The position numbers were made by a program, and so were the translations under genes. Below, one piece after another: positions 32,826-41,425 of a stretch of 64,000 nt of DNA. Under the pieces are notes generated by a model. That model searched no databases, was not told the DNA's origin, and saw only the letters and a list, made by a program, of their open reading frames with translations. The stretch's first letter is position 1. Every line of letters starts with the position of its first letter. This stretch comes from Streptosporangium sp. NBC_01755. GTDB taxonomy: Bacteria; Actinomycetota; Actinomycetes; Streptosporangiales; Streptosporangiaceae. Where the stretch lies: the NCBI RefSeq assembly GCF_035917995.1, contig NZ_CP109131.1:2790001-2854000 (forward strand), read 5' to 3'.

Positions 32826-33677
32826 ATGGGTACAGACATGAACACGAACCTGGGAATGGGAACGGCGACGCTCTTCCGGGGGCTCGTCGACGACGCCGGG
32901 CTCTTCCCGCCGACCGGGCTGCCGATGGCCGAAGCCCTGGAACGGCACAGGAACGACCTGGCAGGCAACGACCCGGTGCTCACCCACCGGTTCCTCTGCA
33001 CGGCCGGCCGCCTGGCGGAGCTCCGCGACCACCTGACCTTCCCGATCCGGCTCGGCCTGATCCTGGACACCCCCGACCTCCCGCCACTCGATGACCTCAC
33101 CGTCGAGTTGGTCGAGGTGCGGCAGGCACCGGACGAGACACCTCAGGCCGTGTCGGAGCGGCTGGCCGACCGGCTGCCCGCCGGGGCCGGGCTGTTCGTC
33201 GAGGTGCCTCTCGACGACCGTGGGTCCCTGCCGCACGGCGGCTCGGGACCCGGACTGAAGTTCCGCTGCGGCGGGCTGACCGCCGATGCCTTTCCCAGCG
33301 CCGTCGACCTGGGCGCCGTCATCGCGCACTGCGCGGAGCACGGTGTGCCGTTCAAGGCGACCGCGGGCCTGCACAACGCGGTCCGCCACTTCGACTCCGC
33401 GCTGGGGGTGGACCGGCATGGCTTCCTCAACCTGGTCCTCGCGGTCTGCGCGGCCACGGAGGGCCGCGATCCGGTACCGGCACTGAAGCTGACGGACGTC
33501 GGCGAGCTGGTACGGCTCGCGCGGGCCGTACCCCAGGAAATCGCGACGCGGGCCAGGGAGCTGCTGGTGTCGTACGGATCATGCAGCACGAGCACCCCGA
33601 TCGAGGACCTCACGGCCCTGGGTCTCATCGCCCGGCGCCCGGCCGCGGCCGTACACACAACGAAGGAGAGCAAGTGA
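32826..33677 (+). CDS. Conserved unknown protein of homogentisate operons
   Basis: The ~283-residue protein contains TLFRGLVDDAGLFPPTGLPMAEAL, here split as LFRGLVDDAGLFPPTG, a pattern I associate with hypothetical proteins beside hmgA/fahA in actinomycetes. Later motifs are LKFRCGGLTADAFPS, VPFKATAGLHNAVRH and GFLNLVLAV. A half-barrel or enolase-like fold is suggested by the final motifs, but no enzyme family is certain. Its stop overlaps the fahA start (TGATG), so translation is coupled. Starts at 32814, 32826 and 32838 are all possible; an ATGGG-rich repeat here obscures the choice. It might replace the missing isomerase (speculative). Confidence 0.65.
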   Translation: MGTDMNTNLGMGTATLFRGLVDDAGLFPPTGLPMAEALERHRNDLAGNDPVLTHRFLCTAGRLAELRDHLTFPIRLGLILDTPDLPPLDDLTVELVEVRQAPDETPQAVSERLADRLPAGAGLFVEVPLDDRGSLPHGGSGPGLKFRCGGLTADAFPSAVDLGAVIAHCAEHGVPFKATAGLHNAVRHFDSALGVDRHGFLNLVLAVCAATEGRDPVPALKLTDVGELVRLARAVPQEIATRARELLVSYGSCSTSTPIEDLTALGLIARRPAAAVHTTKESK

Positions 33678-34813
33678 TGGCTTGGGGCCTGGAGAACCTG
33701 CCCTACGGGGTCTTCTCACGCCGCGAGGGGGAGATCCCCCGCGTCGGCGTCCGGTACGGCGATCATGTCGTCGACCTCGCCGGAGCCCTGCACGACGAGG
33801 TGTTCGCCACCGGCTCGCTCAACGCCTTCTTGGCCAGGGGTCCGGTCGCGTGGCGGGACACCCGCACCCTGATCCAGAACAAGCTGAGCACCGACCTGTC
33901 GGTGGTCGAGCCGCACCTCGTCCCGCTGGAGCGGGTGACGCTGCACCTGCCGATCGAGGTGGCCGACTACGTCGACTTCTACTGCTCGCTGGAGCACGCC
34001 TCCAACCTGGGCCGGATGTTCCGCCCCGACGAGGAGCCGCTCAAGCCGAACTGGCGGCACCTGCCGGTCGGCTACCACGGCAGGGCCGGGACCGTCGTCG
34101 CCTCCGGCACCCCGATCACCCGGCCGTCCGGGCAGCGCGGCGCGGGGGTCTTCGGCCCGTCCGTCAAGCTGGACATCGAGGCGGAGCTGGGGTTCGTCGT
34201 CGGCGCGCCGACGGCCCTCGGTGACCGGGCCGGACGGTTCGCAGACCACGTGTTCGGCGTGACCCTGGTGAACGACTGGAGCGCCCGCGACATCCAGGCC
34301 TGGGAGTACGTCCCGCTTGGCCCGTTCCTCGGCAAGTCCTTCGCCACCTCGATCTCGCCGTGGGTCACCCCGCTCGCCGCCCTGTCCGAGGCGCGCGTCG
34401 AGGGCAGGGCACAGGATCCCGAGCCGCTCGGCTACCTGCGCCGTTCGGAACCGTGGGGGCTCGACCTGCGGCTGGAGGTCGCGGTGAACGGCGAGGTCGT
34501 CTCCCGCCCCCCGTACCGGGACATGTACTGGACACCCGACCAGATGCTCGCCCACATGACCGTCAACGGCGCCGCACTGCGCACCGGCGATCTCTACGCC
34601 AGCGGCACGATCTCCGGCACCGGGCCGGGCGAGCGCGGCTCGCTGATCGAGCTGACCTGGAACGGGACCGAGCCGCTCAAGCTGCCCGACGGCTCGGTCA
34701 GGGCCTTTCTGGAGGACGGGGACACCGTCACGATCACCGCGACGGCCCCGGGACCCGGCGGAACCGTGATCACCCTGGGCGAGGTGTCGGGAAAGATCGA
34801 GCCCGCGAGGTAG
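33677..34813 (+). CDS. fahA: Fumarylacetoacetase
   Basis: The 378-residue hydrolase splits fumarylacetoacetate into fumarate and acetoacetate, the last step of tyrosine breakdown. It has the N-terminal SH3-like domain (LENLPYGVFS) and the FAH catalytic domain with YCSLEHASNLGRMFR, LPVGYHGRAGTVV, metal ligands in LDIEAELGFVVG and LVNDWSARDIQAWE, and GTISGTG. AAGGAGAG precedes the ATG, which overlaps the upstream stop. Confidence 0.93.
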   Translation: MAWGLENLPYGVFSRREGEIPRVGVRYGDHVVDLAGALHDEVFATGSLNAFLARGPVAWRDTRTLIQNKLSTDLSVVEPHLVPLERVTLHLPIEVADYVDFYCSLEHASNLGRMFRPDEEPLKPNWRHLPVGYHGRAGTVVASGTPITRPSGQRGAGVFGPSVKLDIEAELGFVVGAPTALGDRAGRFADHVFGVTLVNDWSARDIQAWEYVPLGPFLGKSFATSISPWVTPLAALSEARVEGRAQDPEPLGYLRRSEPWGLDLRLEVAVNGEVVSRPPYRDMYWTPDQMLAHMTVNGAALRTGDLYASGTISGTGPGERGSLIELTWNGTEPLKLPDGSVRAFLEDGDTVTITATAPGPGGTVITLGEVSGKIEPAR

Positions 34814-34915
34814 GCGGGGCACGAGCGCTCCTGACAGGCGTCCGGCGGAAGACATACGGTAGGGAAAGGAACCTCCAGGACGCCTGATCCGTTGACTAAG
34901 GAGGAGGGCCGGAGC

Positions 34916-35353
34916 ATGGATTACTGGGTCATTTGGCTGATTCTGGCGCTCGTGCTGGGAATCGCCGAGATCTTCACCCTGACCACTGCTCTCGGCCTGC
35001 TCGGGGGTGCCGCCCTCGTCGCCTCCGTCGTCGCCGGCCTCGGGCTGCCGATTCCGCTCCAGCTTCTGGCCTTCGTCGCCTCCCTGGGCGCGGGGGTGGT
35101 CGTGGTCCGGCCCATCGCCAAGCGCCACCTCAGCGCGCTGCAACCCCGGAGCCAGCGGTTCGGGATCCAGGCGATCGTCGGCAAATCCGCGTACGTGCTG
35201 CGCGAGGTGACCGGCCAGGACGGCCGGGTGCGGATCGGCGGCGAGGAGTGGTCCGCCAGAGCCTACGACGAGACCCTGGTGATACCCGCCGGGGCGACCG
35301 TCGACGTCATCGAGATCGAGGGCGCGACCGCTCTCGTGTATCCCCGGGATTGA
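34916..35353 (+). CDS. NfeD-family membrane protein
   Basis: The 145-residue protein has two to three N-terminal helices (VIWLILALVLGIAEIFTL, LLGGAALVASVVAGLG) and a C-terminal OB-fold NfeD domain (IVGKSAYVLREVTGQDGRVRIGGEEWSARA, seen as GRVRIGGEEWSARA). NfeD proteins pair with SPFH proteins in membrane microdomains; the SPFH gene follows 68 bases downstream. GGAGGAGGG lies before the ATG. Confidence 0.88.
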   Translation: MDYWVIWLILALVLGIAEIFTLTTALGLLGGAALVASVVAGLGLPIPLQLLAFVASLGAGVVVVRPIAKRHLSALQPRSQRFGIQAIVGKSAYVLREVTGQDGRVRIGGEEWSARAYDETLVIPAGATVDVIEIEGATALVYPRD

Positions 35354-35364
35354 ACGATGAAGGA

Positions 35365-35395
35365 CTTCCTCCCCGCCCTGAAGGACAGGGCATCC
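35365..35395. repeat. Possible solo IS605-type right-end hairpin between nfeD and SPFH genes
   Basis: The sequence CTTCCTCCCCGCCCTGAAGG at 35366-35385, followed by ACAGGGCATCC, forms CCCTG-AAGGA-CAGGG. This is very like the 3' ends of tnpB elements in actinomycetes, but no tnpB is present. It may be a relic or a mobile palindrome. Confidence 0.4.
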
Positions 35396-35421
35396 GCTCT
35401 AGATATCAGGTTGGTGACTTC

Positions 35422-36498
35422 ATGGACGCTGTGCTCATAGCCGGGCTTCTCATCGTCCTGCTGGCGGTGTTCACCGTGGTTCGCTCGGTGCGCATCGTCC
35501 CGCAGGCGCGGGCCCGCAACGTGGAGCGGCTCGGCCGCTACCACAGCACGCTCAAGCCCGGCCTCAACTTCGTGATCCCGTACATCGACCGGGTCTATCC
35601 GATGATCGACCTGCGCGAGCAGGTCGTCTCCTTCCAGCCCCAGCCGGTGATCACCGAAGACAACCTCGTTGTCGAAATCGACACGGTTTTGTACTTCCAG
35701 GTCACCGACCCCCGGGCGGCGGCGTACGAGATCGCCAACTACATCCAGGCCGTCGAGCAGCTCACGGTCACCACGCTGCGCAACGTCGTCGGCTCGCTGG
35801 ACCTGGAGATGACGCTGACCTCGCGCGACACGATCAACAGCCAGCTCCGTGGCGTGCTCGACGAAGCGACCGGCAAGTGGGGCATCCGGGTCAACCGGGT
35901 GGAGATCAAGGCCATCGACCCGCCGAAGAGCATCAAGGAGGCGATGGAGAAGCAGATGCGCGCCGAGCGGGACAAGCGCGCGGCGATCCTCAACGCCGAG
36001 GGTCAGCGGCAGTCGCAGATCCTCACCGCCGAGGGTGACAAGCAGAGCGCGATCCTGCGGGCCGAGGGTGACCGGAGCGCCGCGATCCTCAAGGCCGAGG
36101 GCCAGTCGCAGGCCATCGACGAGGTCTTCCAGGCCGTGCACCGCAACGACCCCGACCCCAAGCTGCTGGCGTACCAGTATCTCCAGGTGCTGCCCGAGCT
36201 GGCCAAGGGCCCGAACAACACGTTCTGGGTGATCCCCAGCGAGGTCACCTCGGCCATCCAGGGTGTCTCCAGGGCGTTCACCGAGGCGCTGCCGCAGTCG
36301 GCGGCCACCCGCGAGGCCCCCAGGGTCAACGAGGCCGCCGAACAGGAGCGCAAGCAGGCCGAGCAGGCCGCCGCCGAGGCGGTCGCCGAGGCCGCCGAGG
36401 CCGATCTGGGCCCCCGCCAGCTCAACGCGGCCCCGGCCCCCCTGCCCGCCGACGGCCTCTCGGTCCCGCAGGAGGAGCACCACCGCACCACCCCCTGA
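35422..36498 (+). CDS. SPFH/Band 7 (stomatin-like, paraslipin type) membrane protein
   Basis: The 358-residue protein has one N-terminal helix (VLIAGLLIVLLAVFTVV), the SPFH domain (VERLGRYHSTLKPGLNFVIPY, in part, and DLREQVVSFQPQPVITEDN) and a long coiled coil. That coil has repeated AEG units (AEGQRQSQILTAEGDKQSAI). The C-terminus is Ala/Glu/Pro-rich. Together with NfeD it should form membrane microdomain assemblies. A strong terminator follows. Confidence 0.92.
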   Translation: MDAVLIAGLLIVLLAVFTVVRSVRIVPQARARNVERLGRYHSTLKPGLNFVIPYIDRVYPMIDLREQVVSFQPQPVITEDNLVVEIDTVLYFQVTDPRAAAYEIANYIQAVEQLTVTTLRNVVGSLDLEMTLTSRDTINSQLRGVLDEATGKWGIRVNRVEIKAIDPPKSIKEAMEKQMRAERDKRAAILNAEGQRQSQILTAEGDKQSAILRAEGDRSAAILKAEGQSQAIDEVFQAVHRNDPDPKLLAYQYLQVLPELAKGPNNTFWVIPSEVTSAIQGVSRAFTEALPQSAATREAPRVNEAAEQERKQAEQAAAEAVAEAAEADLGPRQLNAAPAPLPADGLSVPQEEHHRTTP

Positions 36499-36520
36499 CC
36501 CCGCACGCTCCCTGCTCCGA

Positions 36521-36557
36521 GGCCCCTGTCACGACGATCATCGTCGCGACAGGGGCC
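36521..36557 (+). terminator. Terminator after the SPFH gene
   Basis: GGCCCCTGTC (36521-36530) pairs with GACAGGGGCC (36548-36557). The loop is itself the palindrome GACGATCATCGTC, so the stem can extend further. Confidence 0.8.
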
Positions 36558-36804
36558 GTCCCCGTTGGGGCCGGTTCCGCTGGGACAGCCGGTTCCGTCG
36601 AGGGGATCGATCTCGGTGAGAAGACTGGTCCCGTTACGGGAACCGCCCATCTGGCCGATTTGCGATCAAATGTCCGGGTATGCCGCTAGAAGCGAGGACC
36701 GGGCGTGAAGCAACGCTGTGGGCAGGGTTAAGAAAACCGCGATGGACACCCCCGAAGGCGGCCGGGCACAGTGCATAGGGTTCGGAGTTGAGGGGGGATC
36801 CGTG
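36558..36804. promoter_or_regulatory. Upstream region of tdh
   Basis: No gene is supported. Three GGTTCCG-type words recur near 36569-36600. The tdh promoter must lie here, but no confident boxes were found. GAGGGGGG precedes the tdh ATG. Confidence 0.35.
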
Positions 36805-37833
36805 ATGAAAGCGCTGGTCAAGGAGAGGGCCGAACCCGGCCTGTGGCTGACCGACGTACCGGAACCGTCGGTCGGCGCCGGGGAGGTGCTGATCAAGGTT
36901 CTGCGGACCGGGATCTGCGGGACGGACCTGCACATCCGGAGTTTCGACGCGTGGGCCCGGCAGACCCTGCGGATCCCGCTCGTCATCGGGCACGAGTTCT
37001 GCGGCGAGGTCGTCGAGGTGGCGCCGGGCGTGGAGGACATCGCGATCGGCGACCTGGTCAGCGGCGAGGGGCACCTGGTCTGCGGCAAGTGCCGCAACTG
37101 CATGGCCGGACGACGGCACCTGTGCCGCAGCACGATCGGGCTGGGGGTCAACCGGGACGGCGCCTTCGCCGAGTACCTGACGCTCCCGGCCTCCAACGTC
37201 TGGGTGCACCGGGTGCCGGTGGACCTGGACGTGGCGGCGATCTTCGACCCGTTCGGCAACGCGGTGCACACCGCGCTGACGTTCCCGATGGTCGGCGAGG
37301 ACGTGCTGATCACCGGGGCCGGGCCGATCGGGCTGATGGCCGCCGCGGTGGCCACCCACGTGGGCGCCCGCAACGTGGTCATCACCGACGTCAGCCACGA
37401 ACGGCTGGCCATCGCGAACAAGCTGGGCGTCACCCTGGCGCTGAACGTCGCCGAGAAGTCCGTCACCGACGGCCTGCGCGAACTCGGCATGCGGGAGGGC
37501 TTCGACGTGGGACTGGAGATGTCCGGGAACCCGCAGGCGCTCCGCGACATGATCGCCAACATGTCGCACGGCGGGAAGATCGCCATGCTCGGGCTGCCCG
37601 CCGAGGAGTTCGCCGTCGACTTCGCGACCGTGGTGACCTCGATGATCACCATCAAGGGCATCTACGGCCGGGAGATGTACGAGACGTGGTACGCCATGTC
37701 CGTGCTCCTGGAGAAGGGCCTCGACCTGTCCCCCGTGATCACCGACCGCTTCTCCTACCGCGACTTCGACGCGGCCTTCGACACCGCCGCCGGCGGCAGG
37801 ACCGGCAAGATCATCCTGGACTGGACCGCCTGA
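36805..37833 (+). CDS. tdh: L-threonine 3-dehydrogenase
   Basis: The 342-residue zinc MDR enzyme oxidises L-threonine to 2-amino-3-ketobutyrate with NAD. Catalytic zinc ligands are in [10 protein letters not shown] (Cys) and IGHEFCGEV (His-Glu). The structural zinc site is [15 protein letters not shown] and the NAD site [10 protein letters not shown]. It directly precedes kbl, whose product uses the intermediate. Its stop codon overlaps the ATG of a 25-codon micro-ORF (TGATG). The C-terminal coding sequence ([18 protein letters not shown]) is the source of the downstream repeats. Confidence 0.93.
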   Translation: MKALVKERAEPGLWLTDVPEPSVGAGEVLIKVLRTGICGTDLHIRSFDAWARQTLRIPLVIGHEFCGEVVEVAPGVEDIAIGDLVSGEGHLVCGKCRNCMAGRRHLCRSTIGLGVNRDGAFAEYLTLPASNVWVHRVPVDLDVAAIFDPFGNAVHTALTFPMVGEDVLITGAGPIGLMAAAVATHVGARNVVITDVSHERLAIANKLGVTLALNVAEKSVTDGLRELGMREGFDVGLEMSGNPQALRDMIANMSHGGKIAMLGLPAEEFAVDFATVVTSMITIKGIYGREMYETWYAMSVLLEKGLDLSPVITDRFSYRDFDAAFDTAAGGRTGKIILDWTA

Positions 37834-37986
37834 TGTCCGGCGTCCGGCGCGACTTCGACACCGCCGCCGGCGGCAAAACCGGCAGGATCATCCTGGACTG
37901 GACCGCCTGATGTCCGGCGTCCGGCGCGACTTCGACACCGCCGCCGGCGGCAAAACCGGCAAGATCACCTTGGATTGGACCGCCTG
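37777..37986 (+). repeat. 77-bp tandem duplication of the tdh 3' end
   Basis: The last ~55 bases of tdh plus TGATGTCCGGCGTCCGGCGC recur with an exact 77-bp period. The TGATG junctions are at 37831, 37908 and 37985. The copies differ by few bases (AGGATCATC versus AAGATCACC). The period is one base short of 26 codons, which, with the one-base stop/start overlap, keeps each copy as an intact micro-ORF. Confidence 0.95.
37833..37910 (+). CDS. Micro-ORF 1: 25-residue copy of the Tdh C-terminus
   Basis: The frame encodes [19 protein letters not shown] then ILDWTA and a stop. From Phe8 on it copies the Tdh C-terminus ([17 protein letters not shown]...). Its ATG shares a base with the tdh stop, and its own stop shares a base with the next micro-ORF, so ribosomes could pass along by re-initiation. 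Whether the peptide is stable or useful is unknown; it may simply keep translational coupling to kbl. Confidence 0.6.
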   Translation: MSGVRRDFDTAAGGKTGRIILDWTA

Positions 37987-37987
37987 A
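37910..37987 (+). CDS. Micro-ORF 2: second 25-residue copy of the Tdh C-terminus
   Basis: This frame encodes [19 protein letters not shown] then TLDWTA, a near copy of micro-ORF 1 (Arg to Lys and Ile to Thr changes). Its TGA overlaps the kbl ATG at 37987. The third base-overlap junction suggests coupled translation from tdh through both micro-ORFs into kbl. Confidence 0.6.
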   Translation: MSGVRRDFDTAAGGKTGKITLDWTA

Positions 37988-39159
37988 TGTTCGACAACGT
38001 CCGCGACGACTTCCGTACCACCCTGAACGAGATCGCATCCGCCGGGCTGCTCAAGCCGGAGCGGGTCATCACCACCCCTCAGCGCGCCGACATCGCCGTG
38101 ACCGGCGGCGGTGAGGTGCTGAACTTCTGCGCCAACAACTACCTGGGCCTGGCCGACCACCCCGAGGTGATCGCCGCCGCCAAGGAGGCCCTCGACCGCT
38201 GGGGTTTCGGCATGGCCTCGGTCCGTTTCATCTGCGGCACCCAGGAGGTGCACAAGGAGCTGGAGACGCGGCTGTCCGCCTTCCTCGGCCAGGAGGACAC
38301 CGTCCTCTACAGCTCGTGCTTCGACGCCAACGGCGGCATCTTCGAGACCCTGCTCGACGACCGGGACGCGGTGATCTCCGACGCGCTCAACCACGCGAGC
38401 GTCATCGACGGCATCCGCCTGTCCAAGGCCCGGCGCCTGCGCTACGCCAACCGCGACCTGGCCGAGCTGGAGGCACGGCTCAAGGAGTCCGCCGACGCCC
38501 GGCGCAGGCTGATCGTCACCGACGGCGTCTTCTCCATGGACGGCTACCTCGCGCCGCTGGCGGAGATCTGCGACCTGGCGGAGCGGTACGGGGCCATGGT
38601 GATGGTCGACGACTCGCACGCCGTCGGCTTCGTCGGCGAGCACGGCGGGGGCACCCCCGAGCTGCACGGTGTGCGGGACCGGGTCGACATCCTCACCGGC
38701 ACGCTCGGCAAGGCGCTCGGCGGGGCCAGCGGCGGCTACGTCGCGGCCCGCGAGGAGATCTGCGAACTGCTCCGCCAGCGCTCGCGCCCCTACCTGTTCT
38801 CCAACTCCCTGGCCCCGGTGATCGCCGCCGCGTCGCTGCGCGTCCTCGACCTGATCAGCGGCTCGGACGAGGCCCGCCGGCGGCTGCGCGCCAACACCGA
38901 GCGGTTCCGCGCCGGGATGATCGCAGCCGGGTTCGACATCCTGCCCGGCGACCACCCCATCGTCCCGGTGATGATCGGCGACGCCGCCAAGGCCGCCGCG
39001 ATGGCCGAACGCCTGCTGGAGCTGGGCGTCTACGTGATCGGCTTCTCCTATCCCGTCGTCCCGCACGGCCAGGCCCGGATCCGGGTCCAGCTCTCCGCGG
39101 CCCACTCCACCGAGGACGTCGACCGAGCCCTGGAGGCGTTCGCCACGGCCCGCGGCTGA
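37987..39159 (+). CDS. kbl: 2-amino-3-ketobutyrate CoA ligase (glycine C-acetyltransferase)
   Basis: The 390-residue PLP enzyme of the alpha-oxoamine synthase family cleaves 2-amino-3-ketobutyrate with CoA to glycine and acetyl-CoA. The PLP lysine is Lys242 in [14 protein letters not shown]. Other family motifs are [27 protein letters not shown] and [15 protein letters not shown]. With Tdh it completes the threonine-to-glycine route. It has no separate ribosome site of note, in keeping with coupling to the preceding TGATG. Confidence 0.94.
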   Translation: MFDNVRDDFRTTLNEIASAGLLKPERVITTPQRADIAVTGGGEVLNFCANNYLGLADHPEVIAAAKEALDRWGFGMASVRFICGTQEVHKELETRLSAFLGQEDTVLYSSCFDANGGIFETLLDDRDAVISDALNHASVIDGIRLSKARRLRYANRDLAELEARLKESADARRRLIVTDGVFSMDGYLAPLAEICDLAERYGAMVMVDDSHAVGFVGEHGGGTPELHGVRDRVDILTGTLGKALGGASGGYVAAREEICELLRQRSRPYLFSNSLAPVIAAASLRVLDLISGSDEARRRLRANTERFRAGMIAAGFDILPGDHPIVPVMIGDAAKAAAMAERLLELGVYVIGFSYPVVPHGQARIRVQLSAAHSTEDVDRALEAFATARG

Positions 39160-39172
39160 TCGTCCGCCACGA

Positions 39173-39193
39173 CGCGCGGGACTGACCCGCGCG
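39173..39193. terminator. Hairpin between convergent kbl and VOC genes
   Basis: CGCGCGGG-ACTGA-CCCGCGCG forms a perfect 8-bp stem 13 bases after kbl and just beyond the end of the opposing gene. Confidence 0.65.
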
Positions 39194-39207
39194 CCGTTCA
39201 CCCCCGG

Positions 39208-39603
39208 TCAGCTCTCCGTGCTCGGAGCGAACAGGTCGACGCCGTTGCCGTCCGGGTCGTGGATCACCGCGTACCGCTGCCCCCAGAACGCGTCCCACGG
39301 CTCCTTGTCCCCTTCGTATCCGAGAAGGACCAGTTGCCGGTACGCCTCGTCCACCTCGGCCGGGGTGTCGAACCGGAACGCCAGCGAGATCCCCTGCCCG
39401 TTCCCGGGCCGCCAGTCGGGGTGGAACGAGCGGATCGTCTCGACCGTGTCCCAGGCGAGGCGCAGACCGCCGGGCAGGACCGCCTCGACGTGCGGCTGCC
39501 CGTTGGCCTCCGGCGGCACCTCCAGGCCGAGCAGCCGGTAGAAGGCCAGCGAGCGGCCCATGTCCTCGACGACCATGCCGATGACGTCCAGTTGGGCTTT
39601 CAT
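39208..39603 (-). CDS. VOC-superfamily (glyoxalase/bleomycin-resistance-like) protein
   Basis: The 131-residue protein has paired beta-alpha-beta-beta-beta modules: VIGMVVEDMGRSLAFYRLLGL at the start and YAVIHDPDGNGVDLFAP at the end. Candidate metal ligands include His38 or nearby and Glu/Asp in the last strand, but the set is incomplete by eye. Function within the superfamily (resistance, dioxygenase or isomerase) cannot be assigned. Confidence 0.8.
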   Translation of the reverse strand: MKAQLDVIGMVVEDMGRSLAFYRLLGLEVPPEANGQPHVEAVLPGGLRLAWDTVETIRSFHPDWRPGNGQGISLAFRFDTPAEVDEAYRQLVLLGYEGDKEPWDAFWGQRYAVIHDPDGNGVDLFAPSTES

Positions 39604-39764
39604 ATCGAATGTCTCCGATCGTGGGTTCGCGGTGGGATGTAGATCGCGGGCCGCCCTCGGCCCGCCGAGACCCGCGTAACCGGCCGGAACACCGGACCGT
39701 GGATCCCCCTGGTACGGCTCAACCTAACCCCGCCTCCCCGCTGCGGTCTTGTAGGAAACGGACG

Positions 39765-39875
39765 CGGTCAGCAGGACGGCGAGTCCATGGGACGGCGGGT
39801 CCGCGGGAAGCTCGCATCAGACGGTTCGGCCGGGGTCATGCCAATGGGAGCGGTGTCCCCAAAGGCATTCACCGG
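39765..39875 (-). pseudogene. Fragment of an anti-sigma-type ATPase gene
   Basis: The minus strand reads WGHRSHWHDPGRTV, a stop, then CELPADPPSHG. This is the same as the C-terminal part of the ATPase at 56387-56968 (WGYRSHGRNPGRTVWCELPA) but with a nonsense codon where Trp stands. Only about 37 codons remain. It lies in the 314-bp gap between the VOC and LysR genes, which otherwise holds no gene. Confidence 0.6.
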
Positions 39876-39917
39876 CCCGCCGCTGAGCGTACGAGCGACC
39901 TCGGCGACAATACGGAG

Positions 39918-40832
39918 GTGATAGAGACACGGCGGCTCAGGACCCTGCGCGCGGTGGCCGACCACCGCACGGTCACCGCGGCCGCCGCCGCGCTGCACCT
40001 GACCCCCTCGGCGGTCTCCCAGCAGCTCGCCGCCCTGGAGCACGAGGTGGGCCACCGGCTGCTCGACCGCGACGGCCGGGGCGTACGGCTGACCGCCGTC
40101 GGCCGCATCCTCCTCGGCCACACCAACGAGATCCTCGCCCAGCTGGAGCGTGCCGAGGCCGACATCGCCGCCTACACCGCCGGTACGGCGGGCGAGGTGA
40201 AGGTGGCCTCCTTCGCCACCGCGATCGGGCTCCTGCTGGCCCCGGCGATCGGCGTCCTCCACGACAAGGAACCCGGCATCCGGGTGCGGGTCCTGGACGC
40301 CGAGGGCGACCAGAGCCTCACCATGGTCCTGGACGGCGCGGTGGACGCGGCCGTGGCCGTGGAGTATCGCGGAGCCCCCGCCGAGGACGACCGGCGCCTG
40401 TCGCGCATCCCGCTCTACTCCGAACCGTTCGACGTGGTGCTCCCCCGGGACCATGCCCTCTCAGAGCGCGAGGTGACGGTCGCGGACCTGGCCGGGGAGA
40501 CCTGGATCGGCCCCTACCCGGGCAACCCCTGCCACGACGTGATCGCGCTGGCCTGCGAGCACGCGGGCTTCACCCCCGAGTTCGCGCACTCCTCGGACGA
40601 CTTCAGCGCGGTGGTCGCGCTGGCCGCCGCCGGGGCCGGGGTGGCGATGGTGCCACGCCTGGCCCTGCGCGGCACCGACCTGTCCGGGGTGGTGATCCGC
40701 CGGGTCGCGGGCCCGGAACGCCGGGTCTTCACCGCCGTACGCCGGGGTGCGGAACGGCACCCCCTGCTCATCCCCCTGCTGGGCGCCCTACGGCACACCG
40801 CGACGGCCCTGGACCGGACCCCGTCACCTTGA
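39918..40832 (+). CDS. LysR-family transcriptional regulator
   Basis: The 304-residue regulator has an N-terminal winged HTH (RRLRTLRAVADHRTVTAAAA; LHLTPSAVSQQLAALEHEVG) and a LysR substrate-binding domain (VKVASFATAIGLLLAPAI and DGAVDAAVAVEY). The start is GTG 39918; upstream in-frame ATGs would add nearly 100 residues that belong to the ATPase-fragment region. The target is unknown. Confidence 0.85.
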   Translation: MIETRRLRTLRAVADHRTVTAAAAALHLTPSAVSQQLAALEHEVGHRLLDRDGRGVRLTAVGRILLGHTNEILAQLERAEADIAAYTAGTAGEVKVASFATAIGLLLAPAIGVLHDKEPGIRVRVLDAEGDQSLTMVLDGAVDAAVAVEYRGAPAEDDRRLSRIPLYSEPFDVVLPRDHALSEREVTVADLAGETWIGPYPGNPCHDVIALACEHAGFTPEFAHSSDDFSAVVALAAAGAGVAMVPRLALRGTDLSGVVIRRVAGPERRVFTAVRRGAERHPLLIPLLGALRHTATALDRTPSP

Positions 40833-40837
40833 CGCGC

Positions 40838-40858
40838 TCCCCGGCCTGAGTCCGGGGA
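40838..40858. repeat. Possible solo IS605-type right-end hairpin after lysR
   Basis: CTCCCCGGCCTGAGTCCGGG at 40838-40857 forms CCCCGG-N7-CCGGGG and is followed by GATTC, the pattern of tnpB-element ends. It lies 6 bases after the lysR stop and may also act as its terminator. Confidence 0.4.
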
Positions 40859-40939
40859 TTCAGCCCGTGGGGGCGGCCGACGCGCACCCGGCGGCATCCC
40901 GGGGCCGCCTTCCGGCATTGAAACCCCGGGTCCTCGGGC

Positions 40940-41101
40940 TCAAGGAGATCGGACCGAGCGCCTTCGACGGCATCGGAGCCGGGCCCTTCCCAGCCGAGAC
41001 CGACGGCGTCGCCGACAATGCCAGTAACGGCCACCGACCGTCGCCACCAGGGCGACCGCGGCGGCTATCCCTATGATCACCGCGTGAAGCACAAGATCCA
41101 T
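40940..41101 (-). CDS. Possible small basic single-helix membrane protein
   Basis: A 53-codon minus-strand frame encodes MDLVLHAVIIGIAAAVALVA, one hydrophobic helix, followed by a very Arg-rich tail (HCRRRRRSRLGRARLRCRRR). A GGTGGCAGG precedes the ATG. The composition could be a GC artefact, but the helix and start are reasonable. The rest of the 40859-41425 gap holds no other gene; it contains the upstream region of the MNT gene. Confidence 0.35.
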   Translation of the reverse strand: MDLVLHAVIIGIAAAVALVATVGGRYWHCRRRRRSRLGRARLRCRRRRSVRSP

Positions 41102-41396
41102 ACCTGCCACCTGCCCGAAAAGTCCCATTTGGCGACTTCTTCGACAAGCGAAGGGCCGCCGGACGCGTGAGCGGGCGTTTTGCCGAGAAAGCTTTACCCA
41201 ACCGGCTCCGGCCACTGAAGCGGGAAGCCTCGACGATCTCCCCTACGGCGAGACATCCGTTTGGAGGCGTAGAGCTCCGAGAGACCCACACCGGTCGGCC
41301 ACATCGGGTTCCGTCCGAGCCCGCTCTCCACGGGGAGGCCTGCCCAGCCCACCCGGAGAACGACACGACCCCGGCCCCGTCCTCGCTGGATTGGCA

Positions 41397-41411
41397 TTCG
41401 GTATAACCGAA
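41397..41411. promoter_or_regulatory. Palindrome at the MNT/HEPN promoter
   Basis: TTCGGTATAACCGAA is a perfect 6-3-6 palindrome that contains a TATAAC -10-like box, 15 bases before the MNT start. A half site, ATTCGGTC, follows at 41415. The winged HTH fused to the MNT protein is a natural candidate to bind it. The same motif recurs at 43054-43068. Confidence 0.6.
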
Positions 41412-41425
41412 GATACATTCGGTCT

